NCBI GenBank assembly: GCA_027306995.1
Contig: DAHUXS010000003.1
Location: forward strand, 124,001 to 188,000
Direction of reading: 5' to 3'
Source: Lysobacter sp.
GTDB lineage: Bacteria; Pseudomonadota; Gammaproteobacteria; Xanthomonadales; Xanthomonadaceae
Length of the DNA: 64,000 bases
The translations under genes were made by a program, and so were the position numbers. The notes below the pieces were generated by a model. It was not told the DNA's origin. It saw only the letters and a program-made list of their open reading frames with translations, and did not search any database. Below are positions 1 to 14,661 of the stretch, in pieces (position 1 is the first letter of the stretch; the number at the start of each line of letters is the position of its first letter).

Positions 1-72
1 GCCCGGCCACGGCACGAAGTCGAGGCCTTCGGCTTCCCGGTGGCTATATTCGCAGTGGACGGTACGGCTCAT
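1..72 (-). CDS. yggX: YggX family oxidative-damage/iron-trafficking protein (partial, N-terminus only)
   Basis: Reading the minus strand from 72 gives 24 codons, starting MSRTVHCEYSHREAEGLDFV, the characteristic opening of YggX with its early cysteine (C7) and GLDFVPWPG motif. Family members are about 90 residues and are linked to protection of Fe-S proteins from oxidation. The rest of the gene lies off the left edge. Its ATG overlaps the mutY stop (ATGA, 69-72), so it is the third gene of an ftsY-mutY-yggX unit. MutY itself carries a 4Fe-4S cluster, which makes the pairing functionally sensible. Identification is firm despite the fragment size. Confidence 0.9.
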   Translation of the reverse strand, partial: MSRTVHCEYSHREAEGLDFVPWPG

Positions 73-1106
73 GGCGTGGACTCCAGCAGTCGGCGGATCG
101 GCGCGGGGATGCCGAATTCGGCAAGTTCCGAACGGGCGACCCAGCGGTGATCGTCATTGTCGCCCACCTGCGCTTTCGCGGTGGCGAGTCGCGCACGCAG
201 CGGATGCAGTTGCAGGCGGAAATGGGTGAAGACGTGTTCGATCGATTCCAGTTCCGACGAAGACGCCATTCGCCCCTGATCGCCAAGCCATGCATCGCGA
301 TCCGCCGTCGTGTCGAATTGCGGCAACGACCACAGCGATGCCCACACGCCGGTCGGAGGACGACGCTGCAGCAGGACGCGACCGGCCTTGTCTTCCAGCC
401 AGGCCAAGTGCGTTTCGCGTTCGGGCTTAACCTTATTCGGGCGTGGCGTCGGCAGCGATGAAGTGCGGTTGGTGGAGTAGGCGACGCAATCCGTGCGCAA
501 CGGGCATTGCGCGCAATCGGGATTCGCGCGAGTGCACAGCGTCGCGCCGAGATCCATCTGCGCCTGGGTATAGTCGGCGAGACGTGCATCGGGAAGATGC
601 GAAATCGCGAGCTCCCACATCTGCTTTTCGATGGCTGGCGTGCCCGGCCAGCCTTCGATGCCGTGGTAACGCGCGAGCAGACGCTTGACGTTGCCGTCGA
701 GGATGGCGAAACGATCGCCCCAGGCTTGCGCAAGAATCGCGCCGGCGGTGCTGCGGCCGATGCCAGGCAGTGCGAGCAGTGCATCGAAATCGCGCGGCAG
801 GTCGCCGTCGTGCAATTCCATGCAGCGCTGCGCGGTGGCATGGAGGTTGCGGGCGCGGGCGTAGTAGCCGAGTCCCGACCACAGCGCCAACACCTGGTCA
901 CGCGGCGCGGCGGCGAGTGCGGGAAGATCAGGCAGCGCGTCGACGAAGCGCTGGAAATAGCCGGAGACGACGCTCACTTGGGTCTGTTGCAACATGATCT
1001 CCGACAGCCACACCCGATACGGTGTGCGCGGATGCTGCCACGGCAGGTCATGGCGACCATGCGCGTCGAACCATTTCAGCAGCCGGGTGGCGAAACGGTT
1101 GCTCAA
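69..1106 (-). CDS. mutY: A/G-specific adenine glycosylase MutY
   Basis: Base-excision repair enzyme that removes adenine mispaired with 8-oxoguanine. The 345-residue product has the catalytic glutamate in LSEIMLQQTQV (E36), a helix-hairpin-helix around 113-124 (LPGIGRSTAGAI), the catalytic aspartate D137 (ILDGNVKR) and the 4Fe-4S ligands C191, C198, C201 and C207 in the family C-x6-C-x2-C-x5-C spacing. The C-terminal third (about 225-345) is the Nudix-like 8-oxoG recognition domain. The start overlaps the ftsY stop (ATGA, 1103-1106) and the stop overlaps the yggX start, so the three are probably translationally coupled. Length is normal for the family. Confidence 0.97.
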   Translation of the reverse strand: MSNRFATRLLKWFDAHGRHDLPWQHPRTPYRVWLSEIMLQQTQVSVVSGYFQRFVDALPDLPALAAAPRDQVLALWSGLGYYARARNLHATAQRCMELHDGDLPRDFDALLALPGIGRSTAGAILAQAWGDRFAILDGNVKRLLARYHGIEGWPGTPAIEKQMWELAISHLPDARLADYTQAQMDLGATLCTRANPDCAQCPLRTDCVAYSTNRTSSLPTPRPNKVKPERETHLAWLEDKAGRVLLQRRPPTGVWASLWSLPQFDTTADRDAWLGDQGRMASSSELESIEHVFTHFRLQLHPLRARLATAKAQVGDNDDHRWVARSELAEFGIPAPIRRLLESTP

Positions 1107-2182
1107 TTCGAGAGAGTGTCGGGCAGCAAGGCGTCGACGAAAGTTTCGGCGTCGAATACGCGCAGGTCTTCCGGGCGTTCGCCGATGCCGGCGTAGCGGA
1201 TCGGGATGCCGAATTCGCGCGCAAGCGCGAACACCACGCCGCCCTTGGCGGTGCCGTCGAGCTTGGTGACGACGAGGCCCGACACCGGCACCTTGGCGCT
1301 GAACGCGCGTACCTGCGAGATGGCGTTCTGGCCGGTGGTGCCGTCGATCACCATCAGGATTTCGTGCGGCACCGCGCTCGATTGCTTGCCGAGCACGCGG
1401 ACGATCTTGGCGAGTTCTTCCATCAATCCGCCCTGCGTGTGCAGGCGGCCGGCGGTATCGGCGATCAGCACTTCGACACCGCGGGCCTGCGCGGCCTGGT
1501 AGGCGTCGTAGGCGACGGCGGCGGCATCGGCGTTCTGGCCTTGCGCGACGACTTGCACGTCGTTGCGTTCGCCCCAGGCCTGCAACTGCGCGACGGCAGC
1601 GGCGCGGAAGGTATCGCCGGCGGCGAGCATCAGGCTGCGATTTTCGTCGCGGAATTTGCGCGCGAGCTTGCCGATGGTGGTGGTCTTGCCGACGCCGTTG
1701 ACGCCGATGGTGACGATCACGAACGGGCGCGCGCTGCCATCGATCAGCAACGGCTTGGAAACAGGCTCGAGGATCGCGACCAGTTCGGCGCGCAGGGCCT
1801 TGAACAGGGCGGCGGCATCGGCGAATTCGCGCTTGCGCATGCGGGCGCGAAGATCCTCGACCAGCGCGGTCGTCGCGCCGACGCAGACGTCGGCGGTGAT
1901 CAGCGCGGTTTCGATCTCGTCGAGCAGGGCGTCGTCGAGCGGGGGATTGCGACGGAACAGGCCGCCGAGGCTGCGGGCGATGCCGCTGCCGGAAAGACGC
2001 TGGCGCCAGCCGGGCTTGCCGGGTGCGGCGGCCGGAGCGGCATTGGCAAAGTCATCGTCGCGAGCCGGTGTCGCGGGCGCATCCGACAGCGCTGCGGAAG
2101 ACGGCGTGGCGGGTTGCTGCGGGGGATCGAAAGGCGCCGGCGCGGCGGCTTCGGGCTTGTTGCGGCGGAACCAGCTGACCAT
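1103..2182 (-). CDS. ftsY: Signal recognition particle receptor FtsY
   Basis: Membrane-associated SRP receptor GTPase for co-translational targeting of inner-membrane proteins. I chose the ATG at 2182 (MVSWFRRNKPEAA, 359 residues). The in-frame ATG at 2230 would run antisense into rsmD and adds an unrelated leader. After an Ala/Pro-rich acidic linker come the NG domains: GVNGVGKTTTIGKLA (G1), the DTFRAAAVAQL loop, DTAGRLHTQGGLMEEL (G3) and TKLDGTAKGG (G4). The N-terminal A domain is short compared with E. coli. It heads the ftsY-mutY-yggX unit and is divergent from rsmD with only about 20 nt between starts, an arrangement common in gammaproteobacteria. Confidence 0.96.
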   Translation of the reverse strand: MVSWFRRNKPEAAAPAPFDPPQQPATPSSAALSDAPATPARDDDFANAAPAAAPGKPGWRQRLSGSGIARSLGGLFRRNPPLDDALLDEIETALITADVCVGATTALVEDLRARMRKREFADAAALFKALRAELVAILEPVSKPLLIDGSARPFVIVTIGVNGVGKTTTIGKLARKFRDENRSLMLAAGDTFRAAAVAQLQAWGERNDVQVVAQGQNADAAAVAYDAYQAAQARGVEVLIADTAGRLHTQGGLMEELAKIVRVLGKQSSAVPHEILMVIDGTTGQNAISQVRAFSAKVPVSGLVVTKLDGTAKGGVVFALAREFGIPIRYAGIGERPEDLRVFDAETFVDALLPDTLSN

Positions 2183-2202
2183 TCCGGATGCGATGACGGA
2201 CA

Positions 2203-2790
2203 ATGGCACGCATGGTATCACCCAGTTCAAATCGACCGGCCGGCACGGTGCGCATCGTCGGCGGGCGCTGGCGCGGCACGAAATTGCCGGTTCCGGAGGT
2301 CGCTGGCCTGCGTCCGAGTTCCGATCGCGTGCGCGAGACGTTGTTCAACTGGCTGCAGTCGGCACTGCCCGGTGCGCGTGTGCTCGATCTCTTCGCCGGG
2401 ACCGGTGCGCTGGGGCTGGAAGCGCTGTCGCGCGGCGCGGCCTCGGCCGCGCTGGTGGAACGCGACCGCACCGCCTGTGCGGGATTGCGCGCGAGCATCG
2501 ATCGTCTTGGGGCTGGCGATACCGCAGGGCTCATCCAGGCCGATGCGTTGGCATGGCTGAACGGAACGACGGAAGGACCGTTCGACATCGTCTTCGTCGA
2601 TCCGCCCTTCGCCGATGACCTGTGGGCGCGGGTGATGGCAGGGCTGACGCCGCATGTCGCGGCGGACGCATGGCTGTACGTGGAGTCCGCGCATGGCGTT
2701 CAGGCGGATCCCGGGCCGGGTTGGGCCCTGCATCGCGAAGGTGCGACCCGCGAGGTCGATTACCGGCTGTACCGCCGCGATTCGACATGA
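2203..2790 (+). CDS. rsmD: 16S rRNA (guanine966-N2)-methyltransferase RsmD
   Basis: Methylates G966 of 16S rRNA using S-adenosylmethionine. The 195-residue protein shows RIVGGRWRG near the N-terminus, RPSSDRVRETLFNWL, the SAM-binding LDLFAGTGALGLEALSRGA (about 62-80) and the catalytic DPPF at 133-136 (VFVDPPF), the N6/N2-methyltransferase signature. The start at 2203 or 2212 (both ATG) cannot be separated from sequence alone, and a weak GGA precedes 2203. It is divergent from ftsY and followed 65 nt later by coaD, the usual rsmD-coaD pairing. Confidence 0.94.
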   Translation: MARMVSPSSNRPAGTVRIVGGRWRGTKLPVPEVAGLRPSSDRVRETLFNWLQSALPGARVLDLFAGTGALGLEALSRGAASAALVERDRTACAGLRASIDRLGAGDTAGLIQADALAWLNGTTEGPFDIVFVDPPFADDLWARVMAGLTPHVAADAWLYVESAHGVQADPGPGWALHREGATREVDYRLYRRDST

Positions 2791-2816
2791 TTCACGGACG
2801 GTCGCTGATACACTGA

Positions 2817-5381
<2,565 letters not shown>

Positions 5382-5396
5382 GAGTAGGGTGGGCGC

Positions 5397-6287
<891 letters not shown>

Positions 6288-6293
6288 GAGGAA

Positions 6294-6926
6294 TCAGCTG
6301 ACGCGCGTGCCGAAGATGCGGTCTCCAGCATCGCCGAGGCCGGGCAGGATGTAGCCGTGCTCGTTGAGGCGTTCGTCGATCGCGGCGGTGTAGACCTGCA
6401 TGTCGGGATGCGCGGCTTCCACGGCCTTCAATCCTTCGGGGGCGGCGACCAGGAAGATGCCCTTGATGCGCTTGGCGCCAGCGCGCTTGAGCATGTCGAT
6501 GGTCGCGATCAGGGTGCCGCCGGTGGCCAGCATTGGATCGAGGATCAGTGCATCGCGTTCGTCGAGGCGGCCGGTCAGGCGTTCGAAGTAGGGCACCGGC
6601 TGCAGGGTTTCCTCGTCGCGCTGCAGGCCGACCACGCTCACCTTGGCGGCAGGGATCAGTGCCAGCACGCCGGGCAACATGCCGAGGCCCGCGCGCAGGA
6701 TCGGCACCAGGGTGATCTTGGCGCCGGCGATGCGCCGCACCTGCACTTCGCCGGCCCAGCCAGGCTGCGTCGACGGCTCGGTTTCGAGGTCGGCCGTCGC
6801 CTCGTAGGCGAGCAGGGTGCCGAGCTCGGTGACCAGTTCGCGGAACCCCTTGGTGCTGAGTTCGGCGTCGCGCAGCAGGCCGATCTTGTGCTGCACCAGT
6901 GGGTGGCGGACTTCGACGATCTTCAT
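6294..6926 (-). CDS. upp: Uracil phosphoribosyltransferase
   Basis: Pyrimidine salvage: uracil plus PRPP to UMP. The 210-residue protein begins [20 protein letters not shown], as in E. coli Upp. It carries PILRAGLGM, the PRPP-binding [10 protein letters not shown] and the C-terminal uracil-binding [14 protein letters not shown]. No Shine-Dalgarno sequence is visible. A -10-like TATCGT ends 6 nt before the ATG, consistent with a leaderless transcript. It is convergent with the MBL hydrolase gene (6 nt apart). Confidence 0.96.
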   Translation of the reverse strand: MKIVEVRHPLVQHKIGLLRDAELSTKGFRELVTELGTLLAYEATADLETEPSTQPGWAGEVQVRRIAGAKITLVPILRAGLGMLPGVLALIPAAKVSVVGLQRDEETLQPVPYFERLTGRLDERDALILDPMLATGGTLIATIDMLKRAGAKRIKGIFLVAAPEGLKAVEAAHPDMQVYTAAIDERLNEHGYILPGLGDAGDRIFGTRVS

Positions 6927-6932
6927 GGTGCG

Positions 6933-6938
6933 ACGATA
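6933..6938 (-). promoter_or_regulatory. -10-like hexamer 6 nt upstream of upp
   Basis: On the minus strand TATCGT is followed by six bases and then the upp ATG. The same geometry recurs before many starts in this window. No -35 or Shine-Dalgarno is obvious. Confidence 0.4.
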
Positions 6939-8429
6939 TCAGGCCGCCTTGTCTTGCGCCTCGCGCGGACCTTCCAGCAGCGAACGCTTGACCATCGCGA
7001 CGACGAGGTCGAGTTCGTCTTCCTGCATCGCGAAGCGCGGAGTGAAGCGCAACGAATTGGCGCCGCCATGGATCACGCCGATGCCGCGTTCGCGCAGCCA
7101 TTCCTCGGTGGAACCGGTGCCGTAGCCCTTGAAGCCCGGTGCGAGTTCGCAGGAGAACAGCAGGCCGGTGCCCTGGACCTTGGTGATCAGGCCGGTTTCC
7201 TGTTTCACCGCTTCGAGCTTGGCCAGCGCCTGCTTGCCGCGTTCGCGGATGTTGGCGCGCAGCTCCGGGGTGAGGCTCTTCAACACCACGCAAGCGACGT
7301 CGAGCGCGCGCGGATTCGCGGTCATCGTGTTGCCGTAGAGGCCACGCTTGTAGGCGCTGGTCGCGCGTTCGCCGGCGGCGAGCACCGACAGCGGGAACTG
7401 GCCGGCATTGAGCGCCTTGGAATAGGTTTCCATGTCGGGCGCGTCGGCGTCTTCGAAGCCGGGATAGTCGACGATCGAGAGATAACCGGTGGCGCGCAGG
7501 CCAGCCTGGATCGAATCGATCAGCATCAGGCTGCCGTGGTCGCGGGTCAGCGTGCGCACGGCATCGTAGAACGCGCGCGGCAGCGAACGGCCGGGATCGC
7601 CTTCGCCCATCACCGGTTCCAGATAGACCGCTTCGATGAACCAGCCGTTCTTTTCGGCGTCCGCAAAAGCTTGCTTCAACGCGTTGACGTCATACGGTTC
7701 GATGGTGATGACGCTGTGCTCGCCGCGATAGCTGGCGAGGTACTGCACATAGGTCTTGCGCGAGGAATCGGAATACAGCGCCGGCTTGTCGGTGCGGCCG
7801 TGGAAGCTGCCCTTGACCACGACGCGGCGGATTTCCTTGCCGGCGTGGCGCGCGCCCGGGTCGGTCATCGTTTTCGCATTGGCGTCGACGATGCGCGAAG
7901 CCAGCGACACCGATTCCGAACCGGAGTTGAGGCACATGAAGCTGGTGTAGGGACAGCCGCCACGGGTCTGCCCGATTTCCTCGCGCATCGCGATGTCGAA
8001 ACGCAGCTGGGCGACGTTCGGCGTCATGATGTTGGCGAGCGCCTGCGGCTTGGCCATCGCGTCGAGTACGCCCTGCGGGGCATGGCCGAGGCCGAGCATG
8101 CCGTAACCACCACTGTCGTTCAGCACTGCGCCCTTGAGGGTGACGACCCACGGGCCGCGCGCGACCAGCGCCACGTACGGGTTCACCGCGTCGGCGGCGT
8201 AGAAGTTGAGGAAACCGGACTGCACGCGCTGGATCTGCGCGTTTTCTTCGAGGTCGAGCAGTTCGGGGAAGTCGGCCTTGATGTCGAGGTAGGCCGACGC
8301 CGCGGCGGCGATCGCCTCGCCGAGTTCGGGGTGGCGCGAGGCGAAGTCGAGGATGGTGGCGTCGTCGAGGCCGGTGGTGCGCTGGCCGCCGTGCGAGCGG
8401 AGCAGGGCGAGGGTATCGATCAGGCTCAT
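6939..8429 (-). CDS. Class III (PLP-dependent) aminotransferase, Lrp-linked
   Basis: The 496-residue fold-type I aminotransferase contains CLNSGSESVSLASRI (PLP phosphate-binding region), KGSFHGRT, EPVMGEG, the cofactor aspartate in LMLIDSIQAGLRATG and the Schiff-base lysine K338 (YSKALNAGQFPLS). The usual DEVQTGFGRTG is here DSIQAGLRATG, so it belongs to an atypical branch and I do not assign a substrate. The N-terminal ~75 residues are helical and not typical of short class III enzymes. The start at 8429 follows a GGGAGA Shine-Dalgarno; longer in-frame readings cross the divergent regulator. Divergence from an Lrp/AsnC gene suggests an amino-acid (for example lysine- or ornithine-type) catabolic role. 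Confidence 0.8.
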   Translation of the reverse strand: MSLIDTLALLRSHGGQRTTGLDDATILDFASRHPELGEAIAAAASAYLDIKADFPELLDLEENAQIQRVQSGFLNFYAADAVNPYVALVARGPWVVTLKGAVLNDSGGYGMLGLGHAPQGVLDAMAKPQALANIMTPNVAQLRFDIAMREEIGQTRGGCPYTSFMCLNSGSESVSLASRIVDANAKTMTDPGARHAGKEIRRVVVKGSFHGRTDKPALYSDSSRKTYVQYLASYRGEHSVITIEPYDVNALKQAFADAEKNGWFIEAVYLEPVMGEGDPGRSLPRAFYDAVRTLTRDHGSLMLIDSIQAGLRATGYLSIVDYPGFEDADAPDMETYSKALNAGQFPLSVLAAGERATSAYKRGLYGNTMTANPRALDVACVVLKSLTPELRANIRERGKQALAKLEAVKQETGLITKVQGTGLLFSCELAPGFKGYGTGSTEEWLRERGIGVIHGGANSLRFTPRFAMQEDELDLVVAMVKRSLLEGPREAQDKAA

Positions 8430-8520
8430 GTCGTGGTCTCCCGGTCTGGCGCCCGCATCCTTGGGCCGGATACGCGGCAATCTCCCATTATCGCGAGATT
8501 CGCGCCGATCGACAGGTGCA

Positions 8521-8553
8521 TTTCGACCAAACGCCGGGTTATTCTGGTCGAAA
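8521..8553. promoter_or_regulatory. Candidate Lrp/AsnC operator: perfect 9-bp inverted repeat
   Basis: TTTCGACCA (8521-8529) and TGGTCGAAA (8545-8553) are perfect inverted copies separated by 15 nt, placed 20 nt before the regulator ATG and between it and the divergent aminotransferase. This is the expected place for an autoregulatory site of the Lrp-family protein. A transcription terminator is unlikely because no T-run follows and the spacer is long. Confidence 0.6.
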
Positions 8554-8573
8554 CGACTAATTAATCCGACGAT

Positions 8574-9005
8574 ATGAGTATTTCTGCCCCCGACGAATTG
8601 CTGCTGTCCGTACTTCGCGAGAACGCGCGTGCATCCACCGCCGAGATCGCTCGCAAGCTCGGGCTGTCGCGGACGACGGTGCAGAACCGCATCGCGCGGC
8701 TGGAACAGTCCGGCGTGATCGGCGGTTACACGGTGCGGGTCGATGACGAATACGAGCGCAGCCGCATTCGCGCGCACATCATGATCACGGTGCGGCCGAA
8801 GCAGATGGCGACGGTGGTGAAGGCGTTGCAGGCGATGCGCGAGGTGCGGGTGCTGTACTCGATCAGTGGCGGTTACGACCTGATCGCACAGGCGACGACG
8901 GCAACGGTCGGCGAGATGGACGTGCTGACCGATCGCATCGGCGCGATCGATGGTGTCGAGCGCACGACGTCGTCGATCATTCTTTCGACCAAGTTCGAGC
9001 GCTGA
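8574..9005 (+). CDS. Lrp/AsnC family transcriptional regulator
   Basis: The 143-residue protein has an N-terminal helix-turn-helix (residues about 6-48, STAEIARKLGLSRTTVQNRIARLEQSGVI) and a C-terminal RAM/AsnC ligand-binding domain (about 65-140, IMITVRPKQM to SGGYDLIAQATTA). It is divergent from the aminotransferase, with a palindrome in the 144-nt gap, so it probably controls that gene and itself in response to an amino acid. Family assignment is firm; the effector is unknown. Confidence 0.93.
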   Translation: MSISAPDELLLSVLRENARASTAEIARKLGLSRTTVQNRIARLEQSGVIGGYTVRVDDEYERSRIRAHIMITVRPKQMATVVKALQAMREVRVLYSISGGYDLIAQATTATVGEMDVLTDRIGAIDGVERTTSSIILSTKFER

Positions 9006-9011
9006 GCCGTC

Positions 9012-9017
9012 TAAAAT
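9012..9017 (+). promoter_or_regulatory. -10-like TAAAAT 6 nt upstream of queA
   Basis: TAAAAT ends exactly 6 nt before the GTG start of queA, placing a transcription start at or next to the start codon. No Shine-Dalgarno is present between them. Confidence 0.5.
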
Positions 9018-9023
9018 AGGCGC

Positions 9024-10074
9024 GTGAAAACCTCCGACTTCCGCTTCGACCTGCCGCCCGAACTGATCGCCCAGCAACCGCTTGCCGAGCGATCCGCCAG
9101 CCGCCTGCTGGTCGTGCCGCCGGGCGACGAGGCGTTTGCCGATCGCGGCATCCGCGATTTGCCGCAATTGCTGCGCGCCGGCGACCTGCTGGTCTTCAAC
9201 GACACTCGCGTGATTCCGGCGCGACTGTTCGGGCGCAAGGCCACCGGCGGGCACGTCGAAATCCTGATCGAACGCCTGCTCGGCGACGACGTGGTGAAGG
9301 CCCAGGTCGGCGCAAGCAAGACGCCGAAGCCGGGTTCATTGATCGAACTCGACGGCGGCGGCAACGCCGAGGTGATCGATCGCGACGAACGCGGATTCTT
9401 CACTTTGCGCTTCCACGTCGAAGGCGAGTTGACCGACTGGCTGCAGCGTGTCGGTCAGCTGCCGCTGCCGCCCTATATCGAACGCAGGCCCGATGCCGCC
9501 GACGCCGAGCGCTACCAGACGGTGTTCGCCGAACGCGCTGGCGCGGTGGCGGCGCCGACCGCTGGCCTGCACTTCGACGAAGCCTTGTTGCAGGCGCTGC
9601 GCGATCGTGGTGTCGACGATGCGCGGATCACCTTGCACGTGGGTGCTGGCACGTTCCAGCCGGTGCGCGTCGACAACCTCGACGACCATCGCATGCATTC
9701 GGAATGGATCGACGTGCCGCAGGCATTGGTCGACAAGGTGCGAGCCACGCGTGCCGCGGGCGGTCGCGTGATCGCGGTCGGCACCACGGTGCTGCGGGCA
9801 CTGGAAAGCGCCTGGGTCAAGAGTCGTGCGATGACGTCCGATGAACTGCAGCCGTTCTCGGGCGAGACCGACATCTTCATTTATCCCGGCATCCCGGTGC
9901 GCAGCGTCGATGGCCTTGTCACCAATTTCCACTTGCCGGAAAGCACGCTGCTGATGTTGGTCAGCGCCTTCGCAGGGCGCGAACGCATTCTCGCCGCCTA
10001 CGAACACGCCGTGCGCGAGCGCTATCGTTTCTTCAGCTATGGCGACGCGATGTTGCTGTGGCCGCAGGACGACG

Positions 10075-10088
<14 letters not shown>
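9024..10088 (+). CDS. queA: S-adenosylmethionine:tRNA ribosyltransferase-isomerase QueA
   Basis: Transfers the ribosyl moiety of SAM to preQ1-modified tRNA in queuosine synthesis. The 354-residue protein starts with GTG at 9024 ([19 protein letters not shown]) and has [21 protein letters not shown], the [12 protein letters not shown] segment and the C-terminal [17 protein letters not shown], all QueA hallmarks. tgt lies about 1 kb downstream, interrupted by an opposite-strand gene. The last 14 nt overlap the convergent LprI-like gene. Confidence 0.96.
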
Positions 10089-12305
<2,217 letters not shown>

Positions 12306-12363
12306 AAGCCGGGCTGTGGGCCCGCATGGCATAATCTCCCGTTACGTTTTCGTGAGACTGCCG

Positions 12364-12708
12364 ATGTCCCCGCTCGACTTCCTGATCGCGCCCGCCGCGG
12401 CCCAGACCGCCCAAGCCGCGCCGCCGCCGGGTGGTGGCCTGTCCATGCTCGTCATGGTGCCGGTGTTCATCCTGCTGATGTACTTCATGGTGATCCGCCC
12501 GCAGTCCAAGCGCGCCAAGGAACACAAAGCGCTGATGGACAAGCTGTCCAAGGGCGACGAAGTGCTGACCAACAGCGGCATCGCCGGCGTCGTCACCGAT
12601 ATCGGCGAGAACTTCGTCACCGTCGAAGTGGCCGACAACGTGCGCATGCGCGTCCAGCGCGGCGCCATCGCCAACGTGTTGCCGAAAGGCACGCTGAAGA
12701 ACGCCTGA
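12364..12708 (+). CDS. yajC: Sec translocon accessory subunit YajC
   Basis: Small inner-membrane partner of SecDF. The 114-residue protein has a short N-terminal segment, a single transmembrane helix (about 26-43, LSMLVMVPVFILLMYFMVI) followed by RPQSKRAKEHKALM, and a conserved soluble tail (GDEVLTNSGIAGVV). The start MSPLDFLIAPA is the only Met that leaves a normal N-terminus; upstream in-frame sequence runs into tgt. It is followed by secD 50 nt later. Confidence 0.94.
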   Translation: MSPLDFLIAPAAAQTAQAAPPPGGGLSMLVMVPVFILLMYFMVIRPQSKRAKEHKALMDKLSKGDEVLTNSGIAGVVTDIGENFVTVEVADNVRMRVQRGAIANVLPKGTLKNA

Positions 12709-12758
12709 CCTCCGATTGACCCTCGATGCGCCCGCGGATGCGGGCGCAGGTGCCGCCC

Positions 12759-14639
12759 ATGCTTGAGTTCGCCCGCTGGAAATACCTCGTCATCGTCCTC
12801 GTGCTCGCTTTCTGCACGATCTATGCGATGCCCAACCTCTATCCGCAGGATCCTTCGGTGCAGGTCACCGCCGCCAATGGCGCGGTGGTCGATGCCGTGC
12901 TCAAGGGCAAGGTGAATGCCGCGCTGGCTTCGGCGAAGATCACGCCGAAGGCCGAGGAAACCGACGCCAAGGGGCGTCTGCTGATTCGCCTGAACAACCA
13001 GGGCGACCAGACCAAGGCCAGCGACGCGATCAAGCCGGTGCTGGGCGAGGGTGAAACCACCGCGCTCAACCTGTTGCCGACCGTGCCGAAGTGGCTGAGC
13101 TCGATGGGCGCCAAGCCGATGTCGCTCGGCCTCGACTTGCAGGGCGGCGTGCACTTCCTGATGCAGGTGGACGAGAAGGCCGCGCTCGAGAAGAAGCTCG
13201 AAGGCACCGCCGACACCGTGCGCGCGCTGTTGCGGGACAAGTCGGTGACCTTCGGATCGGTCGACCGCATGCCCGACCAGACCGTGGTCGCGACGTTGCC
13301 GGCGGCTGCCGATGCCGACAAGGCCAAGCAGGTGATCGATGCCGGCCTGCGCGCCAACGCGGCCGGTGGCACCAATCCCTACACGACTGCGGTGCGTGGC
13401 AATCAGGTGGTGTTGAACCTGACCGCGCAGGACTTCGCCAAGGTCGCGGTCGACGCGATCGACCAGAACCGCGCGGTGATCGCCGACCGCATCAGCGGAC
13501 TCGGCGTGGCCGAGCCGGTGCTGCAGCGCCAGGGCAACGATCGCCTGGTGGTTGAATTGCCGGGCCTGCAGGACACCGCCGAAGCCAAGCGCCAGATCGG
13601 CGCGACCGCGACGCTGGAATTCCGCGCCGTGACCGGTGACGAGCTGACCGCTGCGGAAGCGCAGCGGAGCGGCAACGTGCCGCCAGATTCCAAGCTCTAC
13701 CACTTCGAGGACGGTCGCCCGATCCTGCTGTCCAAGCGCATCCTGGTCAGCGGTGACGAACTGTTGAACGCGCAAGCGGTTCCAGACCAGAAGACCGGCC
13801 TGCCGTCGGTGACGGTGACGCTGACCGCGGCCGCCGGCAAGCGCATGTTCGACCACACCGTCAACAACGTGCACAAGCGCCTGGCGACGGTCTACATCGA
13901 CCGCATCCCGACTGTCACCAAGGATGCCGACGGCAAGGAAGTGCGTGGTTCGCGCGTGCAGGAACGCGTGATCGCCGCACCGGACATCAATGAACCGTTC
14001 GGCGCCAACTTCCTCACCACCGGCCTCACCCAGCAGCAGGCGACCGACCTGGTCCGCCAGCTGAAGTCGGGTGCGCTGGCGGCGCCGATGGACTTCGTCG
14101 AGGAATACGTGATCGGCCCAAGCCTCGGCGCCGAGAACGTCAGCCGCGGCATCAAGGCCGTGGTGTTCTCGTTCCTGTTCACTCTCGGTTTCTTCACCAT
14201 TTACTACCGCATGTTCGGCGTGATCACCTCGGTGGCGCTGCTGTTCAACCTGCTGATCGTGGTGGCGGTGATGTCGCTGTTCGGCGCGACGATGACGCTG
14301 CCCGGTTTCGCCGGTCTGGCGCTGTCAGTCGGCCTGTCGGTGGACGCCAACGTGCTGATCAACGAACGTATCCGCGAAGAGTTGCGACACGGCATGCCAC
14401 CCAAGGCGGCGATCTCGACCGGTTATGAAAAGGCCAGCCACACCATCTTCGACGCCAACTTGACTGGCCTGATCGTCGGCGTGGCGCTGTATGCCTTCGG
14501 CAGCGGTCCGCTGAAGGGCTTCGCGTTGACGATGATCATCGGCATCTTCGCCTCGATGTTCACCGCGATCACCGTGTCGCGCGCACTGGCCACGTTGATC
14601 TACGGCCGCCGCAAGCACCTCAAGTCGATCGCCATCTGA
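12759..14639 (+). CDS. secD: Protein translocase subunit SecD
   Basis: RND-type subunit that uses proton motive force to complete export through SecYEG. I take the ATG at 12759 (MLEFARWKYLVIVLVLAF, first transmembrane helix), giving 626 residues. The upstream ATG at 12726 adds an Arg/Pro-rich leader and lacks support. A long periplasmic region follows, including SLGLDLQGGVHFLMQVD. The last ~180 residues carry five more helices with the conserved SVGLSVDANVLINERIREEL of motif 4. AGG at 12748-12750 is the likely ribosome-binding site. Confidence 0.96.
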   Translation: MLEFARWKYLVIVLVLAFCTIYAMPNLYPQDPSVQVTAANGAVVDAVLKGKVNAALASAKITPKAEETDAKGRLLIRLNNQGDQTKASDAIKPVLGEGETTALNLLPTVPKWLSSMGAKPMSLGLDLQGGVHFLMQVDEKAALEKKLEGTADTVRALLRDKSVTFGSVDRMPDQTVVATLPAAADADKAKQVIDAGLRANAAGGTNPYTTAVRGNQVVLNLTAQDFAKVAVDAIDQNRAVIADRISGLGVAEPVLQRQGNDRLVVELPGLQDTAEAKRQIGATATLEFRAVTGDELTAAEAQRSGNVPPDSKLYHFEDGRPILLSKRILVSGDELLNAQAVPDQKTGLPSVTVTLTAAAGKRMFDHTVNNVHKRLATVYIDRIPTVTKDADGKEVRGSRVQERVIAAPDINEPFGANFLTTGLTQQQATDLVRQLKSGALAAPMDFVEEYVIGPSLGAENVSRGIKAVVFSFLFTLGFFTIYYRMFGVITSVALLFNLLIVVAVMSLFGATMTLPGFAGLALSVGLSVDANVLINERIREELRHGMPPKAAISTGYEKASHTIFDANLTGLIVGVALYAFGSGPLKGFALTMIIGIFASMFTAITVSRALATLIYGRRKHLKSIAI

Positions 14640-14661
14640 TCGGGTCACGGGAAATCACTTC

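Noticed and set aside
2183-2230. FtsY start at the upstream ATG (2230)
   Set aside because: It would place 48 nt of ftsY antisense inside rsmD and add a leader unlike known FtsY N-termini. MVSWFRRNK at 2182 fits better.
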